DNA of 64,000 nt from Musa acuminata AAA Group (Eukaryota; Streptophyta; Magnoliopsida; Zingiberales; Musaceae): positions 16,405,501-16,469,500 of the forward strand of contig NC_088331.1 in NCBI RefSeq assembly GCF_036884655.1, given 5' to 3'. Below, piece after piece: positions 54,909-64,000 of this stretch. Position numbers and translations under genes: made by a program. The notes under the pieces are model-generated. The model was not told where the DNA came from. It saw nothing but the letters and a program-made list of their open reading frames with translations, and did not search any database. The stretch's first letter is position 1. Each line of letters begins with the position of its first letter.

Positions 54909-56492
54909 TTATAGGAAGGGATGATTTTTAGGTACCCATTTGCTATTGGGTTCCTCACAAATAGATCTACATTTTCTATCATGTTGCATAGAATTTGTCA
55001 TGGTTCCTTTAGGAACCCAAATCAATTTGTTTAGACTAATTTTCCTGAATGGACAATAATGCGTCCTATGTCCAAACTTGTAACAAAAGTTGCATTTGCT
55101 TTGATGTCTAACATGTAAGATGGGGCCTTTTACGAAGGTAGTTGGATTTTGGTGAGGACTCCTCACAAATCCAATCCCACTTCTTTTGGGAACATGACCC
55201 TTGTTTGTAAGGATCATGTTCAATGACTTGCTACCAACCTCGAATTTCTTCAAGGTGTCCTTAAGTAGCAAGTTTTCTTTTTGAAAAGTTTCTAGATCAT
55301 GGCATTTTATGCATGAGTTTAAATTATCACTATGTTCAGCATTTAACTTATCAAACTTGTAAATAAGACTATCATACTCCTTTTTTAGCAATTTGTATTT
55401 ACCACTAATAGTCTTACACTCATCAAACAATTCATGGAAAGCATTTAATAATTCATCGAATGATAAATCTGCATCTAATGAATTTGTTACCTCGTCTTCG
55501 ATGGCCATTAGGGCGTAATGAGCAACTTGCTCGGTGTTGGTCTCCTCTTCTTCGGACGCGCTCGAGTCGTCCCATGTTGCTTGAAGCGCCTTCTTCTTTG
55601 ATGTTCTTCTTTTGACTTGGGGACAATCACTCTTGTAGTGTCCTGGCTTTTTGCATTCATAGCAGATCACTTGGTCCTTCTTGGGTTCAAGTTTATTTTT
55701 CGCATCATTCTTAAACTTGTTTCTTTTAAAGAACTTTTTAAACTTTCTTGTTAAAAGTGCCAAGTCATCATCATAGTCCTCATCACTTGAGTTTTCTCTC
55801 AAGTGACATTCAGAAGTTTTGAGTGTCATATCCTTCCTATTCTTTGGAAGGATGTCTTCTTGCTCTTCATGAGCTTTACAAGTCATTTAGTAGGTCATTA
55901 ATGACCCGATTAGTTCTTCAAGAGGGAAGTTGCGCAGATCTTTTGCCTCTTGAATAGCAGTGACTTTAGGATCCCAACTCTTAGGAAGGGATCTTAGTAT
56001 CTTATTTACGAGTTCAAAATCCGAAAAACTTTTTCCGAGTCCTTTCAGACCGTTGACGACATCCGTGAAACGGGTAAACATGTCGCCAATGGTTTCACTC
56101 GGTTTCATTCGGAAAAGTTCAAAAGAATGTAACAACAGATTGATTTTTTACTCTTTCACTCTACTTGTGCCCTCGTGGGTCACTTCAAGTGTGTGCCAAA
56201 TATCAAATGCAGTTTCGCAAGTTGAAACACGATTAAACTCGTTTTTATCAAGTGCGCAAAATAAGGCATTCATAGCCTTTGCATTAAGAGCGAAAGCCTT
56301 CTTTTCCAATTCATTCCAATCGATCATTGGAAGAGAAGACTTTGAAAATCCGTTTTCAACAAGGTTCCACAGTTCAAAATCCATAGAAATAAGAAAGATC
56401 CTCATTCGGGTCTTCTAGTAGGTGTAGTCCGTCCCACTGAACATGGGTGGACGTGTAATAGAATGCCCCTCTTGGTTTCCGGCGTATGCCAT
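54909..56492 (-). pseudogene. SIRE-4 gag, three stops
   Basis: ATG at 56490-56492, stop TAA at 54909-54911, same length as SIRE-2 gag but closer to SIRE-1 in sequence (for example EDEVTNSLDADLSFDELLNA and RHQSKCNFC). Lesions: a Trp-to-TAG change near 56416, TAA near 56149 (from TCA) and TAA near 55886 (from GAA). The last two are not C-to-T changes. CCHC knuckle CYECKKPGHYKSDC is intact near 55660. The final codons and TAA are of the SIRE-2 type, so the first mosaic breakpoint lies at the gag end. Confidence 0.9.
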
Positions 56493-56528
56493 CTCTCTTG
56501 GGTTTTAATCCGTTAGAGAGTTAACCTT

Positions 56529-56540
56529 GGTCTGATACCA
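56529..56540 (-). other. Primer binding site of SIRE-4
   Basis: On the - strand 'tggtatcagacc', one mismatch to the canonical site. Confidence 0.88.
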
Positions 56541-56542
56541 AT

Positions 56543-58515
56543 TGTTAGGATCGAGAGCACTAAGAGGGGGGGGTGAATTAGTGCAGTGGAAATCTTTCAG
56601 CGATTTAAAAACGAAAGCTGCGTTCGTCCGATAAAAATGATTTCGATGTAAAAGCCGATTCTAAGATTACTTAAGATTAAGCGCAGTTTACATCTAAGCA
56701 CAGTTTACGTCTAAACTGAGTTTGCGTCTAAATACAGTTTGCGTCTAAACGCAGTTTTACGTCTAAACACAGTTTTACGTCTAAACGCAGTTTTGCGTCT
56801 AAACTCAGTTTACGTCTAAACGCAGTTTTACGTCTAAACGCAGTTTGCGTCTAAACGTAGTTTTACGTCTAAATGTAGTTTTACGTTTAAAAGAAGTTTA
56901 CATCTAAAACACAGTTTTATGTTTAAACACAGTTTGCGCAGTTTACGTTTAAACGTAGTTTTACGTCTAAACGCAATTTGCGTCTAAACGCAGTTTTACG
57001 TCTAAATGTAGTTTGCGTCTAAAATAGTTTCAAAGGGATCTAAACTTAGAAGCTAGTTCATAAAAAGCGCAGAAGACAGTTTTGCAGAATCAAAACACAA
57101 ACGTAAGCTGATCGTACGAGAAACACAGATTTACGTCTGAATGCAGATTCGAAAAGATCAGCACTTAGAATTTGTTCGTAAAGGCGCAGAGAGCAGTAGT
57201 TATGTAGGAGGTTTGCAGTAATGATAAGGTACTCGAAATAAAAGCAAACCAGAGATTTAGAGTGGTTCGGTCAGTCTTGACCTACTCCACTTTTGGCTTC
57301 CTCCTCCGACGAGGTCACCGACGTCAACTAGCTGCCTTCCTTCAATGGGCAAAGGCCAACTGCCCTTTTACAGTTTCACTCCTTTTGATGGGCTCAGGAG
57401 ACAACCCTTACAGAACCTTTCTCTCCTCACTTTACAATTCAGAAGCTTAAAGAACAGAAGGAGGAGACTTAAAGGCTTTACAACAATTTTGAGCTCTTAG
57501 AATCACAGAAAGAATCAAGATTTCGGTGTAGGTCTGTGTAATTTCTGTGCTAAATGGGTGGGGTATTTATAGGCCCCAACCCAGTTCAAATTTGGAGCTC
57601 AAAATGATCAAATCCCGGAATTCCGGGATCAGGCGGTTGCACCTCCTGACTGGAGAGGTTGCACCGCCTGGCAGAGCTCGGAGACTGAGCCTAGGCGGTT
57701 GCACCTCTCTGTCAGGGGTGGTTGCACCGCCTGAGTCTGGCTCGGAGATTGAGCCCCAAGCGGTGCCACCTCTTGACTGAGGCGGTTGCACCTCTCTGTC
57801 AGAGCTCGAAGACCGAGCTCAGGTAGTGCTACCTCTCTGTCATGGAGGTTGCACCGCCCAGTCTAGCTCGAAGACTGAGCTCAGGCGGTTGCACCTCCTG
57901 GTTGGGGCGGTTGCACCGCCCAGTCTCGCTGGGAGACTTAGCCCAGGCAGTGCCACCTCCTGGCCTAGGTAGTTGCACCTCCTGGTGCAATCAGGGTCCG
58001 AATGGTTAGCTCCATTCGGCCCAATTTCAATCTTTTCAGGGGCCCAATTGCCCCAAGATTAAGCTAATGGGATCACCTCCCATTTTCCAACTTAATCAAC
58101 GTGCTAACTACGATTAAATCTAAGACAATTTCTGCAGCTTTGCTCCAATGCGTCAATCGCTTCTTCCGGCGAGTTTCCGACGAACTTCCGTCGATCATCC
58201 GATGAACCCTCGGTGATTCTTCTGCGGACTTTCGGCAAACTCCTGGACTTTGCGACGATCCACTTGGCGAGTTCCGACGAGCTTCGCTTGGCAAGCTTCT
58301 GGACAAGCTTATGGACTTCTCGGATCTGTTCTCGCAGAACCTTCGACGACCGTCCGAACTTCCGTCGAACTCCCAACGTGATCATCATCTTGACTCCGGC
58401 GCAACTCCTGCTGCTTGTCTAACTTTCATCGTAGTTAATCCTGAACACTTATCTCAACACATATATTAGACAACAAATGACAATTGACTTCATCATCAAA
58501 ATCCGAGATTCAACA
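56543..58515 (-). repeat. SIRE-4 5' LTR
   Basis: 1,973 bp. The 18-bp array (56687-57030) is shorter than in the 3' LTR. TATA at 57564-57571. A 15-bp duplication 'cttctggacaag' plus 'cttatggac' lies near 58297. Confidence 0.92.
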
Positions 58516-58520
58516 CTTTG

Positions 58521-59947
58521 ACCACCGCTCGACCTCCTCGCTGCCCCCATCTCGTTCAAAAAAAAAAAAAAAAAGATAGAAAGAAACAAGAGAGGAAGAA
58601 GAAGTCATAGCCACCCCTACGTCCCCTGCTTCTGGCTAGCCCACCCGCCGCTGCTGCTCTTCGGCCAGCGCCCACCATCGCCCAGCTTCCCAGCCAGAGG
58701 CCACCGTCGCCCGTCGCCTCCCACACGAGCCACCACCGCTGCCTCCTTCTCCACCACCGCCCACCTCCCCTTGCGTCGCAACGCAGCCGCTCGACCTCTC
58801 CTCCTCGACGATCGTTGGTGATGCTGCTCCCAGCCGCGCCACCACCACTGCCTCTCCACCGCCGCCCGCCTCCCCTTGGGTCGCAGCCACAGCCGCCGGT
58901 TGTCACCCTCCTCACGACGACCAAAATAGGGCAACTCACGGATTGCCCTTGTTCCCAGCCGCGTCACCACCACTTTTCCTAGCTGCCTCACCGCCGCTCG
59001 ATCACCCGGCCAGCGACCTCTCCTCCTCGCATCCCCATCTCGCTCGAGTGAGAAGGACCACTAGCACTGTAGCCGCAACTACCGGTTGCCGCAGCCCCTC
59101 CTTGCAACGGTTGCAGAAACAGAGCTTCCTCTGTTACCACAGCCCTCGTCGATCGTAGCCACGCCTCAAGCATCATCACCTTCTAGCCGACCCACCACCA
59201 CTACCAGCCACCGTGCGGCGACCGCCGCTCGCCTCCTAGCCACCGCTCCTGCTGGCTCGGGCGAGAACGACCGCCGCCACTCCCCCTTGCTCTGCCCCCT
59301 TGGTGATCGAAACAAGGCAATCCTCTTGCTGCTGCGAACGCTAGTTGCCACCACCGTCACCGTTGCTGCCCAGCCAACGATGACACCGCTCGTCACCCAG
59401 CTTGCCACTGTCAATTCCTATTTTCCACTATAGCCTCAACCTCGGCAACGCTACCGCAGCTGCCCTCCAACAGCACATGCAGCAAGCTCTTGTCCGGCCG
59501 CTTCAACCTCGGCAACCAACGCACTGACTCCTCTTCTCAACCTTGGCTGCTTCAACGGCATCGTCGCATCCTCAACCGCACTCGAACCCTCGGTGTCACG
59601 AATGCCTCCTTCCGTAGTGTGGTAGAGACAGAGCAACGATGCCTTCCATCCACACCGTTGTAACCACCACAGCGATAGGCCCTTGGCGATGCTGCCCCCA
59701 GCCGCACCACCATCGCTGCCTCCTAGCCCTCAGCAGTAGCGATCCCTCCACGTAACGACCACAACAAGCATCATTGCCTCCCACGCAGCGAACGCAGCTA
59801 CATCCTTGCATCCTCACAGCAACCCGTCATTCCAATAGTGCCACCACTAATTGCATCACAACAACAGCACCGAGTAGGGCAATGATTTATGCCCTAGTCT
59901 TGACATCAGAAACAAGAGTTGAGATTACAGATATATAGTCTTACGAA
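58521..59947 (+). other. GY-1 leader, right part
   Basis: 1.4 kb, GC-rich and full of CCACC and CCGCC runs, with open but compositionally biased frames on both strands (Pro/Ala/Ser on +, Gly/Arg/Trp on -). No domain is seen in any of them. It starts with an A-run at 58559-58574. It is related to 61551-62398 and, inverted, to the window's last 190 bp. Confidence 0.65.
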
Positions 59948-60938
59948 ATGGCCATCGATAACTCAGTGAAAGCATAAATGGAAGCATTGGAAATTAGAAT
60001 TGAGAATCAGTTGCAAGAAATACTTAATGATTTCAAAAAGGACTTATTGGGGAGCCTTAGTAAATTTCAACAAGGTGGGAGCTCAAGTTCTACGTTGCAC
60101 AGATATGGAAATACTGGAAAAGGGCCCCAAGATTGTGACACAATCTACTCATACATGAAGGTGGATGGACAGCTTGTCAAAATTTATCAGACTTCTACAG
60201 TGTAAGAATATCAGAGTAGGTTTGAAAGATTATCAAATCAAGCTAGAGATTAGTCAGAATGACAACTTCTAGATACATTTATTGAAGGGCTTATTCCAGA
60301 GATCCGGTGTGAAGTTAAGGCTCGTCAACCCTGCACAGCTACGATCTCATTCATATATCTACACGAAAAAAAAATCAATAGGGAAAATCATGGAAACATA
60401 AGTGACAATAACCAGATGATCAGTAAGCCACCTGCCCCATCTATTCCCAACCAAAGCCTTGACACCCAAAGACTAACCTAAGAAGAACTCAAGGAGAGAC
60501 CAGCAAAGGATTTGTACTATGATGAAAAGTGAAGTATGGAGCACCGATGTAAACAAGGGCAACTTCTAATGATTGAACCAATTGGAGAGGAACCGAAAAC
60601 TAAGAATGTGGACTCCGATCATGAAGGTATAAATTCTAATGAAGATGTTGGACCTACCATATATATAATGTATGCATTACCCGGCTACTCTAACCCGCAA
60701 ACTATGGAAGTTGGCGAAACTCTAGAACATCAGCTTATTATAGTTTTGATTGATACTGGTAGCACTAACAATTTTATGGATAGTGAGACTATTGATCGAT
60801 TGACCCACCACATTGAAGACTATGACGGATTCGAAGTAAAGATCATTGATAGACAAATTTTCACTTATGATAGCAAAGGTTCAAAGATAAAATTGATTAT
60901 ACAGGCCAGAAGTTTCTTGCAACGATTACTACACTGAA
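59948..60938 (+). pseudogene. GY-1 gag and protease, decayed
   Basis: ATG at 59948 (MAIDNSVKA, then a stop from a Gln codon); the same frame carries MEALEIRIENQLQEIL, RFERLSNQARD, FIEGLIPEIRCEVKARQP, the REELKERPAKDL and EHRCKQGQLLMIEP surroundings of a gag knuckle whose own Cys residues are lost, and a protease with LIDTGSTNNFMD (about 60749). Stops occur at 59975-59977, 60203-60205 and several more up to 60535. The protease then ends abruptly at about 60935. Confidence 0.85.
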
Positions 60939-61103
60939 AGACTGACCTGTTGCTTATACTATCAAAAAGTGAAGACCATATTTACTTGATCAACGGGTTG
61001 TGATGCATTGCAGATAGTCTATGGCTAAAGTGCTGAAAGAGAAGCTCCCCAAGATTAATGCTGCTCAGCCTTGAGGACAAGGTTGATTTGAAGAGGGAGG
61101 AAC
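60939..61103 (+). other. GY-1 pol end and polypurine tract
   Basis: The piece 'gctgctcagccttgaggaca' and neighbouring codons resemble the end of a Ty3 pol and leader to the polypurine tract (gaagagggaggaac, 61090-61103). RT, RNase H and integrase, expected to take some 3 kb, are deleted between here and the protease. Confidence 0.65.
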
Positions 61104-61550
61104 TGTTAGGACCCTTTTTCTAAGCTTTTGAATAATATTTATTGTGTCTATTTAGTCTACTTGTTTATTGAGTCTGTTTAGTTCAATTAGAGTCGGATAG
61201 AGGTTTATTTAATATTTATTTATTATTAAGAGTCTAAGTTTTGGTGGACTCTAGGTGGAACTCTATAAATAGTGATGTAACCCTTTTTTTTGGGAATCAA
61301 TCAATTAATCAATGAAATATTATTTCACTCTGTAGACAAACCCTAGGAGGCTGATCTCCCCAAAGTGATCAAGGAGGGCCGATCCCCTCGAAGTGATTAA
61401 GGAGGGTCGATCCCCTCGAAGCAATCAAGGAGGCTGATTCCCACAAAGCGATCATTATCATTCCCTTTTCTCTCCTTTCTTCTATGATAAGACATTAGGG
61501 GGTCTTATCAATTAGTATCAGAGTTACGATAAGACTTTAGGGTCTTATCA
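61104..61550 (+). repeat. GY-1 3' LTR
   Basis: 447 bp, tgttaggacc...cttatca, TATAAATA at 61264-61271, four units of about 28 bp after it, and the same 40-bp near-duplication at its end as in the 5' LTR. Confidence 0.85.
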
Positions 61551-62398
61551 TTTGAGCTGCTCTCCGGCTAGCACCCACCATCGCCCCGCTTCCCAACCAA
61601 AGGCCATTGCTGGCCGTCGCCTCCCACACAAGCCACCACCGCTACCTCCTTCTCCACCGCCGCCCGCCTCCCCTTGCGTTGTAGCGCAGCCGCTCGACCT
61701 CTCCTCCTCGGCGATCATTGGTGACACTGCTCCAACCGCGCCACCACCGCTACCTCTCCACCGCCGCTTGCTCCCCTTGGGTCGCAGCCGCAGCCGTCGG
61801 TTGTTGCCCTCCTCATGGTGATTGAAACAGGGCAACTCATGGATTGCCCTTATTCCCAGTCGCGTCACCACCACTTTTCCCAGCCGCCTTGCCGCCACTC
61901 GATCACCCGGCCAGCGACCTCTCCTCCTCACATCCTCGTCTCGCTCGAGCGAGAAGGACCGCCGGCACCGCAGCCGCAGTCGTTGGTTGCTGCAGCCCCT
62001 CCTTGCAGCGGTTGCAGAAATAGAGCTTCCTCTATTGTCGCAGCCCCTTGTCGATCGCAGCCACGCCTCAAGCGCCGTCACCTTCCAACCGACCCACCAC
62101 CACTGCCAGCCACCAATGCAGCGACCTTGGTGCAACGATCCTTGGTGCAACCCCCTGCAGCCTTGCTTCCCTTCTTCCCCACCACCACTACAAGGTAACT
62201 CTTTCTCCACCGTTGTTTCTGTTTCCCCGGCCGCTCGACCACCATCGCTACTTCTCCTCGGCCAACGACCTTCGACCACCGCTCGACCTCCTCGCTGCCC
62301 CATCTCGTTCAAAAAAAAAAAAAAGAAAAAAAAGAAAAAGAAAAGGAGAAACAAGAGAGGAAGAAGAAGCCGCAGCCACGTCCCCTGCTTCCGGTTCC
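61551..62398 (+). other. GY-2 leader block, + strand
   Basis: Same GC-rich leader as 58600-59230, beginning within it ('ggctagcacccaccatcgcc'). The primer site expected after an LTR is missing. It ends in A-rich tracts (62311-62345) and 'gtcccctgcttccgg'. ORFs here are biased-composition artefacts. Confidence 0.65.
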
Positions 62399-62404
62399 TC
62401 TCCA

Positions 62405-63806
62405 TCCAATGGCTAGTGATAGTTGTAACCTTACCTCCCCGTCTTCCTTTGAGAGTCACCTGTCTTCCATTAATAAAGAACTTCATAATTAGTTTAGAAA
62501 AATTCCAGGAGACATCACCTAGGGTTGATAGCCATTCAATTCCGAGCACCACTTCATAGTCTTCCAAGGGTAATAAAAAGAAATCCATAAATAATTTTTG
62601 ACCTTGTAAAATTAGTTTTATCTTTGAGCACTTGCTGTCACAGGTTAAAATTCGTCCATCGGCAACCTTGACTTCAAATTTGTCACAACATTCGATGTGA
62701 TAAGCTAATCGGGCTGCAACTTTCCTATCCATAAAATTATTAGTGCTACCCGTATCAATCAAAACAGTGATAGATTGATGGTTTAGAGTTCTCCCAATTT
62801 TCATAGTTTGTGGATTAGAGTAGCCAGCCAATGCATGCACTGTATGTGTGACGATTTCAACATCATCATCGGTTTCCACTTCTTCATGATCAGAATCTGA
62901 TACTTCTACTTTTGGTTCCTCCTCGATCGGTTCAATCATTAAAAGTCTTCCTTGTTTGTATCGGTGCTCCTTACTCCACTTTTCATCGTAATGCTAGCAC
63001 AAACCCTTCGCTAACCTTTCTTTGAGTTCTTCTCGGGTTAGTTTGCTGGTGTTATGGTTTCAACTAGGAGTAGATGAGGTAGGTTACCTGCTAATCACCT
63101 GTTTATTGGCACCTCTATTTCGACGATATTCCACATTGATTTTTTCTTCATGTAGGCATGCAAATGAAATCGCAGCCATCATAGTGCGGAGTTGACGAGC
63201 CTTAACCTCGCACCGGATCTCGGGAATAAGCCTTTCAATAAATGTACCCAGAAGTTATCATTCTGACCAATCTCTAGCTTGGTTGGACAATCTTTCAAAT
63301 CTACTATGATATTCCAATACTATAGAAGTCTGACGAATTTTGGCGAGTTGGCCATTAATATTTTCATATTCGGATGGGCCAAAGCGAACAAGAAGCCCTC
63401 TTTTGAACTGTTCCCACGAAGGAACTCCATGACAAGTTTTGTACCAATCATACCACTGGATTGCATCTCCATCGAGCTAGATTGAGGCCACTTCTACCTT
63501 GGATTCTTCTGGGGTTCTGTAAAAACGAAAAAAAAATTTTGCCCTAGAGATCCAACTAGTCGGATCCCCATCTTCCCATCATGGAAATTCTACCCTGATG
63601 CATGGGTAGTGTGTGTCACCATCTTGGGGCCCTTTTCCTATATCTCTCGATCTATTCAACATTGAACTGGAGCTCCCATCTTATTGAAACCCACTAAAGT
63701 GCTCTAACAAGCTCTTTTTGAAATCATGAAGAGTTTCTTGTAGCCGACTCTCAATTCTGGTTTCCAACACTTTCATTTATGCCTTTACTTAGTTATCGGC
63801 AGCCAT
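62405..63806 (-). pseudogene. GY-2 gag and protease, - strand
   Basis: On the - strand, from ATG at 63806 (damaged by early stops) to the protease end at about 62410. Gag parts are readable only in pieces. The protease section from 62939 is open: MIEPIEEEPKVEV, VLIDTGSTNNFMDRKVAARLAYHIE, LTCDSKCSKIKLILQGQ, FFLLPLEDYEVVLGIEWLSTLG, where DTGS is the catalytic site. It is better kept than the GY-1 copy. The same open frame runs on for 290 codons through the antisense of the leader, which is not protein-coding in origin. Confidence 0.8.
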
Positions 63807-64000
63807 TGCATACGATTGCAAGTTGTTAATCCCCAATTCTTGTTTCTAATGTCTAGTCAAGGGCATATGCACAGTAGCTGGGCAGTAGCAGCGACGGTGG
63901 TGGCAGCCAGCATTCGTAGCAACAAGGGAACCCACGCGACTATGGCGCGGTTGGAAACAGGGGCAGCAAGGTGAGTTGCCTGTGCTCTGTTTTAGTTACA
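63807..64000 (-). other. GY-2 leader, - strand, running off the window
   Basis: Reverse complement resembles the end of the GY-1 leader (about 59320-59947). The element continues beyond the window edge. Confidence 0.6.

Larger units (their letters stand above)
49356..58515 (-). mobile_element. SIRE-4: mosaic Sirevirus, - strand
   Basis: Order on the - strand: 5' LTR (56543-58515), primer site, gag, spacer, ORF2, a fused 3' part of pol (RT end and RNase H), polypurine tract, 3' LTR (49356-51546). LTRs, gag and pol end are closest to SIRE-1; the block from the gag stop to mid-ORF2 is closest to SIRE-2. The LTR pair differs in length by 218 bp, mostly from repeat-unit number in the 18-bp array and the U3 array. 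Inactive: stops in gag and pol, most of pol missing. Confidence 0.92.
48785..61550 (+). mobile_element. GY-1: Ty3 retrotransposon lacking RT, RNase H and integrase
   Basis: LTRs of 416 bp (48785-49200) and 447 bp (61104-61550), Met-tRNA primer site, long GC-rich leader (split by SIRE-4), decayed gag, protease, then directly a few residues of pol end and a polypurine tract. No target duplication can be read, since the base after 61550 continues into another GY leader rather than flank; this suggests recombination between tandem copies. It is a deletion derivative. Confidence 0.82.

Noticed and set aside
58556..59433. Several Gly/Arg- or Pro/Ala-rich ORFs that could look like host cell-wall or RNA-binding proteins
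   Set aside because: They come from the GC-rich GY leader, overlap on both strands, and recur in the second GY copy with other frames open.
1..64000. Host protein-coding gene or an active defence-type system
   Set aside because: I looked on both strands for long frames not explained by retroelements and found none; the ORF2-bearing Sireviruses are the only unusual system seen.

Overview
This window comes from a flowering-plant nuclear genome. I can support no host gene, tRNA or rRNA. Almost all of it is LTR retrotransposons and fragments of them, stacked inside one another. Host identity is not fixed by the sequence: the Sirevirus, Tork/Angela-like copia and chromovirus mix fits many angiosperms, and a large-genome monocot is only a guess. 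Names used here are my own: SIRE-1 to SIRE-4 (Ty1/copia Sirevirus lineage), T (a second copia family: T-1, T-solo and fragments), CV-1 (Ty3 chromovirus), GY-1 and GY-2 (pol-deleted Ty3 family).

Layout. 1-487 holds nothing recognised. 488-1284 plus 12515-12781 is one old T-family LTR split by SIRE-1 (1285-12514, + strand, target duplication ctata). SIRE-1 has near-identical LTRs, a decayed gag and a long pol, and its 5' LTR is itself hit by a T solo LTR (2234-3726, duplication aatac) directly after the TATA box. 12782-13975 is Sirevirus LTR debris. T-1 spans 13976-38562. Its leader is split by CV-1 (15872-31612, - strand). CV-1's 3' LTR is split in turn by SIRE-2 (16124-25656, + strand, duplication acaag). 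SIRE-3 (38835-45588, duplication aatta) sits in an inverted Sirevirus LTR fragment. 45941-48784 is AT-rich debris of old copia elements. GY-1 (48785-61550) is a Ty3 element that has lost its RT, RNase H and integrase; its leader is split by SIRE-4 (49356-58515, - strand, duplication ctttg). 61551-64000 is a rearranged GY copy in which a + strand leader joins a - strand gag-protease block.

How the parts work together. SIRE-1 is the only Sirevirus here with a full-length pol. SIRE-2 has an intact 527-codon gag, but most of its pol is replaced by a different gene (ORF2) resembling the N-terminal domain of 'putative plant transposon' proteins, with a Pro-Glu repeat and a C-terminal coiled coil. 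SIRE-2 would need enzymes supplied in trans by a SIRE-1-like element. SIRE-4 is a mosaic: SIRE-1-like LTR and gag, then the SIRE-2-type ORF2 cassette, then a SIRE-1-like RT/RNase H end and LTR. Compared with SIRE-2, SIRE-4 lacks a 79-bp segment with GT...AG ends just before the ORF2 start, as if a spliced RNA had been copied. SIRE-3 keeps only a truncated gag and a long AT-rich tail. I regard this autonomous/non-autonomous Sirevirus group with a captured ORF2 as the most interesting content.

Regulatory and structural themes. All four Sirevirus elements have a U3 with palindromic GGCGGT...ACCGCC motifs and a TATAAATA box; three of them (not SIRE-3) also carry a transcribed array of about 18-bp units. 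All have an initiator-Met-tRNA primer binding site and repeated polypurine-like motifs before the 3' LTR. Most inactivating changes in SIRE-1, CV-1 and T-1 are C-to-T or G-to-A, as expected for methylated, silenced DNA.
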